Assembly (NCBI GenBank): GCA_020975725.1
Contig: QXJR01000018.1
Span: 434,001 to 498,000, forward strand
Reading direction: 5' to 3'
DNA from: Picocystis sp. L7
Taxonomy: Eukaryota > Chlorophyta > Picocystophyceae > Picocystales > Picocystaceae
DNA: 64,000 nucleotides
The notes under the pieces were generated by a model that saw only the letters and a program-made list of their open reading frames with translations, was not told the origin of the DNA and made no database searches. A program made the position numbers and the translations under genes. Positions within the stretch are counted from its first letter, which is position 1, and each line of letters starts with the position of its first letter. Shown here piece by piece: positions 39,497-49,014 of this stretch.

Positions 39497-40453
39497 ATGC
39501 GCGGCATGCGACGCGGTCTCGGACGAAGGAGGTTCCATGGTGGATCCAGGAATCCGTGGACGGTGTTCCTAGTCCTCCAGTTCGTGCAAAGAGTGATGGA
39601 CAATCCCGACAAACCGCCCACCACGCTCGGACTGGTCGCTGCCAACGTGCTGGTGTTCCTCCGGCCTCAAAGCCTCGCCAAGTGGTTGCCGACGCTCGAG
39701 AGCGGCTGCTTAGATCCTTCTGCGGTCGTCTGGGGAAGAGAGTGGAAGAGAATCGTCACGGGTGCGTTCCTGCACATCGGCGACCACCACCTGTACTACA
39801 ACATGGCCTCCCTCTTCTACAAAGGAACGATCTTGGAACGAGAAATGGGCACCGAAGCCTTCAGCAAGCTGGTCGCCTTCCTGTTGCTTACCAGCCACAC
39901 GATGTACGTGGGAATATCGTACCTGCTCCACCTCGTGCAAGACTCCAGCTGGATGTACAAACGAGCAGCAGGGTTCTCCGGTGTGTTGTTCGGCCTCAAA
40001 GTAATCCTGCACAGCAGAAGTCATGGATATCAAAACGTATTCGGCATACGAGTGTCCTCTCGTTGGGCGTCTTGGGTGGAGCTTGCGATCGTACAGATGA
40101 TCTTTCCAGAGTCTTCCCTGCTAGGGCATGCGTGTGGGATCCTGGCTGGACTATTGTGGCTGAAAGGTGGCCAACCTTGGACAAGCCTGCCATTCAACTT
40201 CACGTCCACTCGCCAAAGGTTTCAGGGACATGGTTATGCACGCTCCGGTGGACGCTCCCATTCTTGGGATGATGCGCCAGCAGATGAACAAGAACAGCTT
40301 GATCAGGCCATTGCGGAAAGCCTGCAACTGGCCCAGGCCAGGGCTAACGAGTCCAGGAGGTCGTCTTCGAGGGAAGCAGGAACATCGGGACAAAATAGCC
40401 AGCCTAATGCCAACGAATTGCGGCAAAGGCGCCTTCAATTTTACAGTAGCTGA
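39497..40453 (+). CDS. Rhomboid protease with C-terminal UIM (RHBDD1/RBL-like)
   Basis: 318 aa from the first ATG in frame (39497). A basic start is followed by about six transmembrane helices. The serine protease motif GFSGVLFG has its nucleophile Ser near residue 161, and the catalytic His is in LLGHACGILAGLLW near 210. The WKRIVTGAFLHIGDHHLYYNM loop is the rhomboid HxxxN region. The cytosolic tail has a ubiquitin-interacting motif, EQLDQAIAESLQLAQ, near 273-288. RHBDD1-type rhomboids cleave ubiquitinated ER membrane proteins for ERAD, which fits the UIM. The gene ends only 13 bp from the convergent GH13 gene. The alpha/beta hydrolase at 47584 has a similar UIM. Confidence 0.88.
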   Translation: MRGMRRGLGRRRFHGGSRNPWTVFLVLQFVQRVMDNPDKPPTTLGLVAANVLVFLRPQSLAKWLPTLESGCLDPSAVVWGREWKRIVTGAFLHIGDHHLYYNMASLFYKGTILEREMGTEAFSKLVAFLLLTSHTMYVGISYLLHLVQDSSWMYKRAAGFSGVLFGLKVILHSRSHGYQNVFGIRVSSRWASWVELAIVQMIFPESSLLGHACGILAGLLWLKGGQPWTSLPFNFTSTRQRFQGHGYARSGGRSHSWDDAPADEQEQLDQAIAESLQLAQARANESRRSSSREAGTSGQNSQPNANELRQRRLQFYSS

Positions 40454-40466
40454 GTAGGACCCCATC

Positions 40467-42029
40467 TTAAAAGACAGCCCGAGCAGCCTTGAAGTCTGAG
40501 AGGTTCGAATAGAGGGGCGTCACGGAAGTTAGATCGCCTTCGAAGCGTAGTACCACTGCCGTACGAATAGGCACAGACACTTTTCCTTCCGTGACTTGGA
40601 ACGTTGTCAATTCTTCGGCCATGGTATCTGCGATAATGTTGGTATAATCCCCATCCTCCAGGGGTACGTCAATGGACGCTGGAACTTCACCATAAACACC
40701 GACATTGAATAAACCCAGAAGCCCACCTCCTGGTCTGGGAAGTTGCAGTCTTCCAGACGGAGAAGGTTCGTGCACAGGTGGGGCTATCCAAGTTGCCAAC
40801 AGCAATGGTGCATCAGACAAGAGGATGAACTGTCCTTCAGTAATTTCTTTCGTTTTTTTCATCCTAGCCAGCTTGCTCAGGATTCCTTGGTAGGGACATG
40901 AGTCCCAAGGGATCGGGTCCTTCTCAAACAGCTCTGTAGCTTTCTGCATTCCTTCCTCTTGCCCTGCATGAATGAGAAGAGCACCCTTGTTGAAGGCTGT
41001 AAACGCAGTCCATGCAATGGCTTGATCTTTAGTGTGAGCTCTTGCCATAATGCGTGTTTGGTCATGGTTCTCTACAAATCGCATCTTTACAGCACGTGCT
41101 GGAAGATACACTTCCTGGAACTGCAGCATCTCCAGGTACCTGTGAACTGGTTCAATCCCAGCTACGACTGAGCACCACAAATTCCAAAGGTCGTAATCAT
41201 ATGTCAAGTCAAAGGCTTGTAGAAGCTCTGCATCGCACAAGGACGTCTGATCGGCACGTCTTAAGGCAGTGAGGAAAGCTGCATCTACAGATTCTGCCAA
41301 CCAAATCATGTCTCCTTCCCTGTCTACTTCTCTCCTGGCTTTTTGCCAAAAATCCAGGGGCACCATGGATGCCACATCGCATCGGAATCCATCCACGCCT
41401 TGGGAAGCCCAGAATTTGAGCACATCAATCAACGCATCCCACTGTGCTGCATGTTCGTAGTTGAAATCGGCAACGTCCTCCCAAGGGGATTTTGGCCTGT
41501 CAAATATGTCTCGTTTGAACCACTCGGGATGTTCCTTCACAAAAGCAGAGTCTTGTGAGGTGTGATTGAAGACGATATCAATCATCAATCTCATTCCTTG
41601 GTCGTGCACCTTATCTGCAAGTCTCCTAAAGTCCTCTAGGGTCCCCAGGCTTTCCTCGCAGGTCTTATATTCCATGATGCTGTAGGGGCTTCCTAGGGAC
41701 CCTTTCCGTTCTTCCTCGCCAATCGGATAGTGTGGCATCAACCACAAAACATCCACCCCCATATCTTTTATCCTTTTCAAGTCTTCTCCTAGCTTCTCAA
41801 AGGTCCCTTCTTCGCTGTAGTTGCGAACGAAGACCTCGTACAGGACGAGTGATTGCAAATCCGAACGTCCTTCCGTGGGACCCACCCCTCCGTTCGCCTT
41901 CCTTTGTACCATTCTCATCCATTTCCTGTTCCAAAACCTCCTTTCCTCCTTTAACCGTCCCTTGCTCATCCCTTCCCGTGTTCGTGCGTTGCCATGGATC
42001 CACGTACGCGCGACGTTCGTGCGCTGCAT
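40467..42029 (-). CDS. GH13 alpha-amylase family enzyme
   Basis: 520 aa from an ATG at 42029; an ATG at 41969 (MSKGRLKEE) is equally possible. The GH13 TIM barrel begins with LYEVFVRNYSEEGTFEKL near residue 65. Region I is DIVFNHTS near 150, and region II GFRCDVASMVP carries the nucleophile Asp near 215. WLAESVD carries the acid/base Glu near 248, and FVENHDQTR the third Asp near 320. A C-terminal beta domain follows. All three carboxylates are present. The sequence is compact and bacterial in style (no plant AMY features), so acquisition from bacteria is possible but unproven. No plastid transit peptide is obvious, so a cytosolic role beside DPE2 would fit. Confidence 0.85.
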   Translation of the reverse strand: MQRTNVARTWIHGNARTREGMSKGRLKEERRFWNRKWMRMVQRKANGGVGPTEGRSDLQSLVLYEVFVRNYSEEGTFEKLGEDLKRIKDMGVDVLWLMPHYPIGEEERKGSLGSPYSIMEYKTCEESLGTLEDFRRLADKVHDQGMRLMIDIVFNHTSQDSAFVKEHPEWFKRDIFDRPKSPWEDVADFNYEHAAQWDALIDVLKFWASQGVDGFRCDVASMVPLDFWQKARREVDREGDMIWLAESVDAAFLTALRRADQTSLCDAELLQAFDLTYDYDLWNLWCSVVAGIEPVHRYLEMLQFQEVYLPARAVKMRFVENHDQTRIMARAHTKDQAIAWTAFTAFNKGALLIHAGQEEGMQKATELFEKDPIPWDSCPYQGILSKLARMKKTKEITEGQFILLSDAPLLLATWIAPPVHEPSPSGRLQLPRPGGGLLGLFNVGVYGEVPASIDVPLEDGDYTNIIADTMAEELTTFQVTEGKVSVPIRTAVVLRFEGDLTSVTPLYSNLSDFKAARAVF

Positions 42030-43007
42030 CGTCGGTTCCGACACGTGGTCCTCGATTCTATCTCCTCGATTCCTGCTCGGACACATTTTCTCGATCGTTC
42101 GGCCTTCACGATCGAGAAACCCTTGAACCCGCGAAAAGATGGGATTGAACCAACCTCTTCCCCTTCTGAAAGGGGAATGGATTTCGCACGTTCTTGGGAT
42201 CCAAGTGGCGTCCTGTCATTCGACACCCTCGACACTTGGATGCATCGAAGAGGCACGAGGAGAAGCGTGGGTGGGACCGAACAACCAAGCGTGGCGCGAT
42301 TGCAAGTTCATGTTTTTACTCTCGACGCCATACAATTGGAGTCTTGCACGTCCACTTCCACGAGCTTGAGGTCATCCTTCTTTGTCTTGCCTTGGATGAT
42401 GCAAGGAGTGTGTTCCTTGCCCTGTCTTGTGACCCTTGCATCGCAAACGTTTCACACCAATCGATAATTGTGCAGGTCAACGGCAACTCAATGGACGGGA
42501 GTCGTCAATCACGTTCTTTCTCGATGAAAAGGGAACCAACCAAGCCTCCGTTCCCAGGTATGCCTTCTTCTCGTGTTAGGCAGGGCGACAGAATCAAGTT
42601 TGGGATCGCGGTGGTGGTTCGAACCATCTTTCACCACTTGAATTGGGAAGAGGGGGAACCGATGACGCTTCCCTTCATCCATCGCTTGTTTTCGAATTCC
42701 TCTCGTACGTCGGTCATCCCCGCCGGTGTGTGTTCGAGTTGATGGAACGCACATCCATGGCTTCGACGAAACGTGCCGTACGATCGTCCCCTTGCTTGCA
42801 TTGCTAGGCTGACTCAACCACGACTTCTTCTATCTTCTTTGTCCATTTGTTTGCCATCCAACTCCTGCGGGGTGGGTTCCACTGTGCCATCTTTTCCTTC
42901 CTATCCATTCCAACGTGCACCGACACGCTTGGATTGGCGCGTGGCGCGCGCAATTGGTGGCGGCATCGCTCGCAGACATCGACTCAAACCTTGGCGAGGC
43001 GCAAATC
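42030..43007. other. Divergent intergenic, GH13 / molybdotransferase
   Basis: About 1 kb. One short hairpin (TTCCCCTT-CTGA-AAGGGGAA near 42158-42177) and no gene. Confidence 0.35.
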
Positions 43008-44399
43008 ATGGCGGAGTGCGGACGAGAGGGACTCCCAGGCGCGCCGAAGAGCGCTTACGCGATGGCGGAGGTGTGGCCTGCGCTCGAGGAGGTGCTTTCA
43101 CGCGCCACCGCCAAGCCTGCTGCGCGCGTTTCGATCCAGCAGGCGCCTCGAGGCGCCAGGATGGCCTCGGATGTGGTGGCAGAATCGCCACATCCGGACT
43201 TCGACGCCTCGCTCAAGGACGGATACGCGGTGGTGTCGGAGGACGACGTCGGCGTGCGTCGCATCGTCGGCGAAGTGCGATGCGGACACGTCGTGCGCGT
43301 CGAAGACGGCCAACAGGACGCGAGATTCGTGCTCGGACGTGGCGAGGCGGCTTACGTGACCACCGGTGCGCCCATCCCACCAGGTGCCGACGCGGTGGTG
43401 GAGGTGGAATCCACCGTGGACCAAGGCGATGGATACGTGCACGTCGCACGAAAGGTGGACAAAGGAAACGACATTCGGAGCAGAGGATCGGACGTCCAAG
43501 TCGGCGAGAAGGTGCTCCACAAAGGGGATGCCCTCGGTCCCGCGGAGATGGCCCTCCTGGCGACACTCGGTGTGGGACATGTGCACGTGCACACGAAGCC
43601 CGTGGTGGCGGTTCTGTCCACTGGAGATGAGCTGGTGGAACCCGACACCCATCCACTGCCACGTGGAAAGGTGAGGGATTGCAACCGGGCCATGCTCGTA
43701 GCACTGGCACGAGATGCGGGAGCACAAGTGGTGGACTTGGGGATTGCTGGAGACCAAGCTCAAGCGCTGGACGAATTGATGGACGCGGCGATACAGGCAG
43801 GTGCGGATGTGATGATCACGTCCGGAGGCGTGTCCATGGGCGATCGGGACCTGGTCAAACCCATGCTGGAAAAGCGGGGGGAAATACACTTTGGCCGTCT
43901 CAACATGAAGCCGGGAAAGCCACTCACGTTCGCAACCGTGGATGTGCCCGCAAGTGCCTCCTCAGACTTGCAGCAGATGCTCTGCTTCGGGCTGCCTGGA
44001 AATCCAGTGAGCAGTTGGGCCACATATCATCTGTTCGTCCTGCCTGCGCTCCGCAAGATGGCTGGATGGCCCAATCCACACCTCCGGCGCGTGCACGTGA
44101 AATTAGCGCATGCAGTTAAAACGGACCCGGTACGACCAGAATACCAAAGAGCTGTGCTGGAATGGATGCCGCCATCCCAGGATACGCCCTGTGGAGGATT
44201 CCTGGCACGGGGTACTGGTGGACAGTCCAGCAGTCGGATTTCAAGTGCAAGGTCTGCGAATGCTCTCTTGGAGCTTCCAGCAGCGAAAGGATGTATTCCA
44301 GAGGGATGCGTTGTCTCGGCACTCCTGGTAGAGGATCTAGGGAGTATGCCTGAGACGGCTCCCCAGCCCATGACCTCCGTTTCTGTGGTGTGTGAATGA
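43008..44399 (+). CDS. Molybdopterin molybdotransferase (MoeA/Cnx1E-type)
   Basis: 463 aa from the ATG at 43008 (another in-frame ATG at 43062 is possible). MoeA layout: the domain I/II region FDASLKDGYAVV and YVTTGAPIPPGADAVVEVE, then VLSTGDELVEP and GKVRDCNRAMLVAL. The molybdopterin-binding domain has MITSGGVSMGDRDLVKPML, MKPGKPLTFA and CFGLPGNPVSSWATYHLFV, and a C-terminal domain IV follows. It inserts molybdate into adenylated molybdopterin to complete Moco for nitrate reductase and sulfite oxidase. The Cnx1G domain found fused in plants is not present here, so adenylation must come from a separate protein. It ends 30 bp from the convergent gene. Confidence 0.92.
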   Translation: MAECGREGLPGAPKSAYAMAEVWPALEEVLSRATAKPAARVSIQQAPRGARMASDVVAESPHPDFDASLKDGYAVVSEDDVGVRRIVGEVRCGHVVRVEDGQQDARFVLGRGEAAYVTTGAPIPPGADAVVEVESTVDQGDGYVHVARKVDKGNDIRSRGSDVQVGEKVLHKGDALGPAEMALLATLGVGHVHVHTKPVVAVLSTGDELVEPDTHPLPRGKVRDCNRAMLVALARDAGAQVVDLGIAGDQAQALDELMDAAIQAGADVMITSGGVSMGDRDLVKPMLEKRGEIHFGRLNMKPGKPLTFATVDVPASASSDLQQMLCFGLPGNPVSSWATYHLFVLPALRKMAGWPNPHLRRVHVKLAHAVKTDPVRPEYQRAVLEWMPPSQDTPCGGFLARGTGGQSSSRISSARSANALLELPAAKGCIPEGCVVSALLVEDLGSMPETAPQPMTSVSVVCE

Positions 44400-44429
44400 G
44401 GCCACGACAAGATGTTCACGTGTCACACT

Positions 44430-45110
44430 TCACCTGTTGTGTACTTTCTGAATCCTAAAGACGCATCTCTCATCTCCTTGTGCAATTGATTCGCCAGATT
44501 TGAAAAGTAGGCCGTGTTTTTGGGGATCGAGCCAGTCAAACCACATACGATCGACGGAGCAGCAGCAGCAGCTTGTTAGTTCGGGTGCTCCTTCCTCGGC
44601 AAAGATATTATGGTAAAAGCAAGAATGTATGCGTGCCTCCGCTGACTCTTCTGATTTTGAGAATTGAGATCGGAATCCCGATCCGTAATCCATGAGCATG
44701 AGTTCCAACCTTCTTGTGGTGAGCTGATATTTGTCACTGGACAGGTAGTTGGTGAGTCGGAGCAACGTTCTCACCATGGGTGACGTACGTTCTCCCATCT
44801 GCTCTCTGATCACCTCCAACACTTCAGGTTGGTTCCCCCTGTACCAAGGAAGAAGTTTTCGATACGAAGCCAGCGCCAGGCTTGCCATTTGGAGGTGCGT
44901 CTTGGCACGTTCGTCCACGGCACGTTTGGCGTGTTTGGTTTCGTATTCGACTCGAGCGCCCTCCACCATCCTTCGCAGCTCCTCCTCCCTTCCTTGTAGC
45001 TCGGGACGCTCTCGGCACCTGGCATCCAATCCACGGAACCACCATTCCCGCGACTTCCCGTCCAGCCAGACACGCGCGCTCGTCGGCAACCAGTGCCGTT
45101 TGCTGCGCAT
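44430..45110 (-). CDS. ATC-hydrolase-fold protein (L-2-amino-thiazoline-4-carboxylate hydrolase family)
   Basis: 226 aa from the ATG at 45110. The N-terminal half is helical and charged. The C-terminal half has the family pattern RIHSCFYHNIFAEEG followed by PELTSCCCCSVDRMWFDWL and a final strand GLLFKSGESIAQGDERCVFR, the arrangement of PF14196 proteins (C-x-Y-x-x-F, then C-x-x-D-x-x-W, then A-x-G-x-x-x-C-x-F). In Pseudomonas the enzyme opens ATC to S-carbamoyl-cysteine; most family members have no known substrate. A run of four cysteines near residue 180 is unusual. Convergent with the molybdotransferase; the pair may be unrelated in function. Confidence 0.7.
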   Translation of the reverse strand: MRSKRHWLPTSARVWLDGKSREWWFRGLDARCRERPELQGREEELRRMVEGARVEYETKHAKRAVDERAKTHLQMASLALASYRKLLPWYRGNQPEVLEVIREQMGERTSPMVRTLLRLTNYLSSDKYQLTTRRLELMLMDYGSGFRSQFSKSEESAEARIHSCFYHNIFAEEGAPELTSCCCCSVDRMWFDWLDPQKHGLLFKSGESIAQGDERCVFRIQKVHNR

Positions 45111-45541
45111 GGCCGCGGTCGCGATGGACCACCGTCGGTTAACTCGAACGTGTGAACACGGATTCCTTGAGACGATTATCAGATGCTTTTCGGATGTTAA
45201 TCGGGGTTAACACGAGAGTCGTGGAGGGGGAGAGGACCCCCCGAGGACGTCGACCGGGGAGAAGAAACTCCCTCGATGTCTTCGGTTTCGACCCTCCCAA
45301 TCGTGCGGTTCAGAAGGACGTTTTCAAAGGTGAGGATTCGGGTTCAGAGCCGAGGTTTCCAAGGGATCCCACCACACGCTTCGACACCGTGCTGTCTGTC
45401 GACGAGTGCGTGCGAAGCGTCGAGCAAGAGAAATAGCGAGGCATGGTACGCATGCACACGCGAGGTGGTACGAAAGAGGGTGCTCGAAGACCAAGAAAAC
45501 GAGTGTTTGTATTCTCTACGCCTGCGAGAGCGGGCAGATCC
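45111..45541. promoter_or_regulatory. Intergenic upstream of ATC-hydrolase-like gene
   Basis: 430 bp. It has GTTAAC at 45138 (as GGTTAACTCG) and 45206, and recurrent motif copy B. No gene. Confidence 0.45.
45259..45273 (+). promoter_or_regulatory. Recurrent motif GAGAAGAAACTCCCT, copy B
   Basis: About 150 bp upstream of the ATC-hydrolase-like start, reverse orientation to that gene. Confidence 0.65.
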
Positions 45542-46073
45542 TCACTTTTGCCTCAGACCCACGGCCTTTCCACCGGTGAGACGAAGGGACTCGAAAGAAC
45601 CGATGGCAACCAGCACGAAACCAATGATGCCAGAGATGGAATCGTCGGAAGGCTTCTTGGCCGGGTTCTCTTCCAAATACTTGCTGACAGGTTTCCCTTG
45701 CACGCAAGCGGTCGGATTCGCTGCGCACACGTTCGCTTCGGCCTTGGAAGCTACGAGTCCGGCCAGTCCGGCCACCAGTCCGGCTGAAGCCATGCGGCGT
45801 CCGGAGACCTCGGCACGCTCCGCAATGCAGCTCACGCGTACTGCACCCTGAGGCATGCACACGCCATCCCGACGAAGCAAGCAACAATGGAAACATGGGG
45901 TCAGCACGGCTGTCCTATCACCTTCGTCCCGGCACACTTCCTTGCCAGACGGTTCGCGTCCGACGTCGTCTTCGAACTTGCCGACGTACCTGCACGCGCT
46001 TTGCACCGGTCGTGGTGCGCTGCGGCCTTCCGGCACGCAGCTGGGCAGTCTTGGAGGCGATACAGGTCTGCAT
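45542..46073 (-). CDS. Small thylakoid lumen-targeted membrane protein (two exons)
   Basis: Exons 46073-45990 and 45847-45542; the 142-bp intron has donor GTACGT, branch CTGAC and acceptor CTCAG. The joined product is 129 aa. Exon 1 is a plastid transit peptide (MQTCIASKTAQLRAGRPQRT). Exon 2 starts with the rest of it, then an RR followed by a hydrophobic segment MASAGLVAGLAGLVASKAEA, which is a lumen-targeting signal with an A-x-A cleavage site; the twin Arg suggests the Tat route. The mature part (about 64 residues) has two cysteines (NVCAANPTAC) and one membrane helix (SGIIGFVLVAIGSF). Small size and layout recall low-molecular-weight photosystem subunits, but I cannot assign one. Confidence 0.65.
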
Positions 46074-47583
46074 GACGACTTGAGAAGAGGCGCGCAACTG
46101 CGAAGCGAGCACGAAACAACTGGCGCCACATCTCGAGATCCTCCGGCACAAAATACGGTACCATATGCACATTTAGCGGCGAGGAATTCTATGAGGCTGC
46201 TATGCTATTCTCCAGTATCCTCTGCGCATTTGGATACGAAGGGGCGAAGTTCTGCGACCCATCGAGAAACGAATACTTTCGAGGATACTTACGAAAGCCC
46301 GTTGTCCTCGACGGTGGAAGGATTCGAGGGAGATCCGACGATTGGGGGACGTCCGCAGCTGTGGGTGGACGGTCTACGGTTCATGCAGAGGATCGTCATT
46401 CGACTCTGGTTTTGAGAGCAAGATCGTCGATCCTCGACGGGCATTGGTTTTCATTCCCCAATGCTTCCGGTTGGACCCTTTCTTATCCGATGGAGATTCT
46501 CTCCCCCTCTTTTCCCCTCCTGGACCACCTCTCTCCTCCTCCCTAGGATCCGCACATCATATCCCTCGCCGTGCGCCCTTCCCCTGTCCCCCCTCACAGA
46601 TTGTAACTCGATCGAAGTTAACTCAGGTGCGATGTCTCCAAGGACAAGCCGTTGACTCGAACGAGACACCCTGTCCGATGCCACCCCGTCCTCTCCACCA
46701 CGAGTTGCATCGACCCCGATCCGTCGTCCCCCACGGGCCACACACAGAAGGTGGTCCATGAACGTGGGACAACTGCTTGAATCGATTCCTCTTGCAAGGA
46801 GCCGACACCGCACCTCTTTGCTGAACGCACGTCCCATTCTCTAACCCAATGCAACCATACTCCTAGCCTTTTGCAGACCACGCTCGCATCGAACGGAGGT
46901 GGGAATCAACACGTGGTGTCCATGGAAGCAAAGGCAAGCACCATTCGCCACTCTTGAGGATGGATCCCACCCTCCACGGGTCGGCTGAATTCGAGAGGGC
47001 GGCACGAACGGGCCACCTTCGCTTCGAAGTGGCCCACATCAAGACAAGGAAGGGATCGAGGATCCGCAGATGGGCCGTTCGAAGCAATCTCTGTGCCATG
47101 AGGTCGTCCGTTGCCGTTCCAACGCACGCATGGTGCATGGGCAAAGGGATACTCGCGGCGCATGCAACCCTCTCATGAGGACGACGTGCAAGGTGCGAGT
47201 CGAGGCACGTCCTATACTCCCAACTTCGCACCGAACCACGTGGACACGTGGGTTGGGCTCCTTGTCCGAAAGGCAAGGGACGAGCACTCGTGTGGTGTGG
47301 ACGGGAGGAGGGTAAATCCGTATGTTCGCCTTTTCGCAACGAATTTCCCTTGGAGGTGGGAACCCTTTTTCATAAACTCGACGTAAACATTGGATCCACG
47401 AGACGACCTTGGGTGTAGATAGTGCATCTGCTTTGGGTTCAACCGGACCCTCACTCAATTTGTGTGGTGTAACTGCACGACATAGGGTGTAACGCCGACG
47501 AACGGACATTCCACGCGCGTCCACGCGCGTCGCGCGCTTGCTCGGCGTCCTTCTGCAGCCTTGCATGTACTCCAGGAGGTTCC
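46074..47583. other. Divergent intergenic, lumen protein / hydrolase
   Basis: 1.5 kb. One GTTAAC near 46617. Only short frames; nothing else recognised. Confidence 0.35.
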
Positions 47584-48822
47584 ATGCCACTCTGGAAGGA
47601 GAGCCCAAGACAAGAAGGAACGCCAGGAAGCAGTGGATCCACGCACGATGCGACGGTAGGGAAGAGACAAGGCTTGTGGACCACGCTTGAGAACTGCATC
47701 GTACGTCCACCGCGCGCACAGTACGAGACAAGCGATCTCCTGGGAGGAGAAAACGGCAGGTTTAGACTCAAAGGACAGAGATATGCGAGGAAGGACTTCC
47801 AAGTACGCAACAAGGACGGACACGTGCTGCAATGCAGTCATTACCGTCCCGAACGGGAACCAGAAGAGAAGCTGCCATGCGTCGTGTATTTGCATTCCAA
47901 CTCTGGATCGAGGTGTTGTGCGGTGGAAGCTGCGCTTGTGATCCTACCCATGCGATGCACGCTGCTGGCCTTCGATTTCGCAGGGTCCGGCAAGTCCGAG
48001 GGTGAGTTCGTGACTTTGGGTGTTAGGGAAGTGGAAGATGTAGAAGTGGTGGTGCAACACCTGAGGAGTAACGACATGGCCAAGGTCATAGGCTTGTGGG
48101 GAAGGTCCATGGGGGCAGTCACGTGCATGCTGTATGCAGAGAGAGATCCCAGCATCGCCGGTATGGTGGTTGACAGTCCGTTCTCAAGGTTGACAGACCT
48201 CATGGTAGAGATTTGCAGCACACAGCAGATGCGGCTGCCCAAATTCATGGCCAGGCTGGGTGTGAAGATGCTGAAGAAGTCCATCAAGAAGCGAGCAAAA
48301 CTGAACATAGCCACGGTGGACCCCCTTTGCAAGGTGGGATCTTCATTCGTTCCAGTGCTTTTCGGACATGGCCAAGGGGATGACTTCATTCCCAAACACC
48401 ATTCAGAGAGGCTCTACGATGGCTACGCCGGAGACAAGAATCTGATTATCTTTGATGGAGGGCACAACAGTGTGAGACCATTTTTTTTCTACGATTCTGT
48501 TTCTATATTCTTCATGAATGTATTCGATGCGGAGGATCGAGCACACACCCTTGATTCGTCCGAGAGCTTGTATGACTCAGGCAGCTGGAGGGCCGATGCC
48601 GAGCAAGTCGGTCTCCAAGCAAGCGAGGCAGAAGAACGGCTGTTGCGCATATTGCACTCAAGTCAGGTTGCTAGTTATCACGATGGTTTCCTATCCACAG
48701 CAGAACTCGCCAACGGAGGTGCAACCATGGACGATTCCGAGGAAAGCGGCACATCCGACGAGGAAGTAGAGGCAGAGCTTGTGCAGCAGGCAATTGCTCA
48801 ATCACTGCGTGAAATGACTTGA
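47584..48822 (+). CDS. Alpha/beta hydrolase with C-terminal UIM
   Basis: 412 aa from the ATG at 47584. The N-terminal block LENCIVRPPRAQYE and RKDFQVRNKDGHVLQCSHYRP matches a conserved plant and protist hydrolase group. The catalytic triad is Ser near residue 174 in LWGRSMGAV, Asp in HGQGDDFIP near 265 and His in FDGGHNSVRP near 293. The lid residues after the nucleophile (DSPFSRLTDLM) fit serine hydrolases of the ABHD17/FAM108-like type. The acidic C-terminus ends with a ubiquitin-interacting motif, EAELVQQAIAQSLREM. The substrate is unknown; depalmitoylation is known for ABHD17 relatives. AATAAA at 48875 follows the stop. Confidence 0.82.
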   Translation: MPLWKESPRQEGTPGSSGSTHDATVGKRQGLWTTLENCIVRPPRAQYETSDLLGGENGRFRLKGQRYARKDFQVRNKDGHVLQCSHYRPEREPEEKLPCVVYLHSNSGSRCCAVEAALVILPMRCTLLAFDFAGSGKSEGEFVTLGVREVEDVEVVVQHLRSNDMAKVIGLWGRSMGAVTCMLYAERDPSIAGMVVDSPFSRLTDLMVEICSTQQMRLPKFMARLGVKMLKKSIKKRAKLNIATVDPLCKVGSSFVPVLFGHGQGDDFIPKHHSERLYDGYAGDKNLIIFDGGHNSVRPFFFYDSVSIFFMNVFDAEDRAHTLDSSESLYDSGSWRADAEQVGLQASEAEERLLRILHSSQVASYHDGFLSTAELANGGATMDDSEESGTSDEEVEAELVQQAIAQSLREMT

Positions 48823-48874
48823 CGTGGTCGCCAATGTTTCTTCAATCAAGGAATGTAGGTCCTGTGCTGTTGAG

Positions 48875-48880
48875 AATAAA
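48875..48880 (+). terminator. Polyadenylation hexamer for alpha/beta hydrolase
   Basis: AATAAA 52 bp after the hydrolase stop. Confidence 0.5.
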
Positions 48881-49004
48881 TTTGTTCTTACAAAACTGAA
48901 AGACAACATCGAAGCCAACACACTCGTAGTGGCCTCACTCAGAAACTGTACCACCAATAGGCAGGTTCTGCAAAAAAAAGTTGGCAGCTGTCCAGCGCTG
49001 CTCT

Positions 49005-49014
49005 TTTATTTATT
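49005..49014 (-). terminator. Polyadenylation hexamers overlapping bestrophin 2 stop
   Basis: Two overlapping AATAAA units on the minus strand (49014-49009, 49010-49005). The first includes the TAA stop codon of bestrophin 2. Confidence 0.5.

Noticed and set aside
42121-42200. tRNA-like T arm (GTTGGTTCAATCCCATC, minus strand)
   Set aside because: The span from a matching 5' stem is about 57 bp, too short for a tRNA, and the stem has a mismatch.
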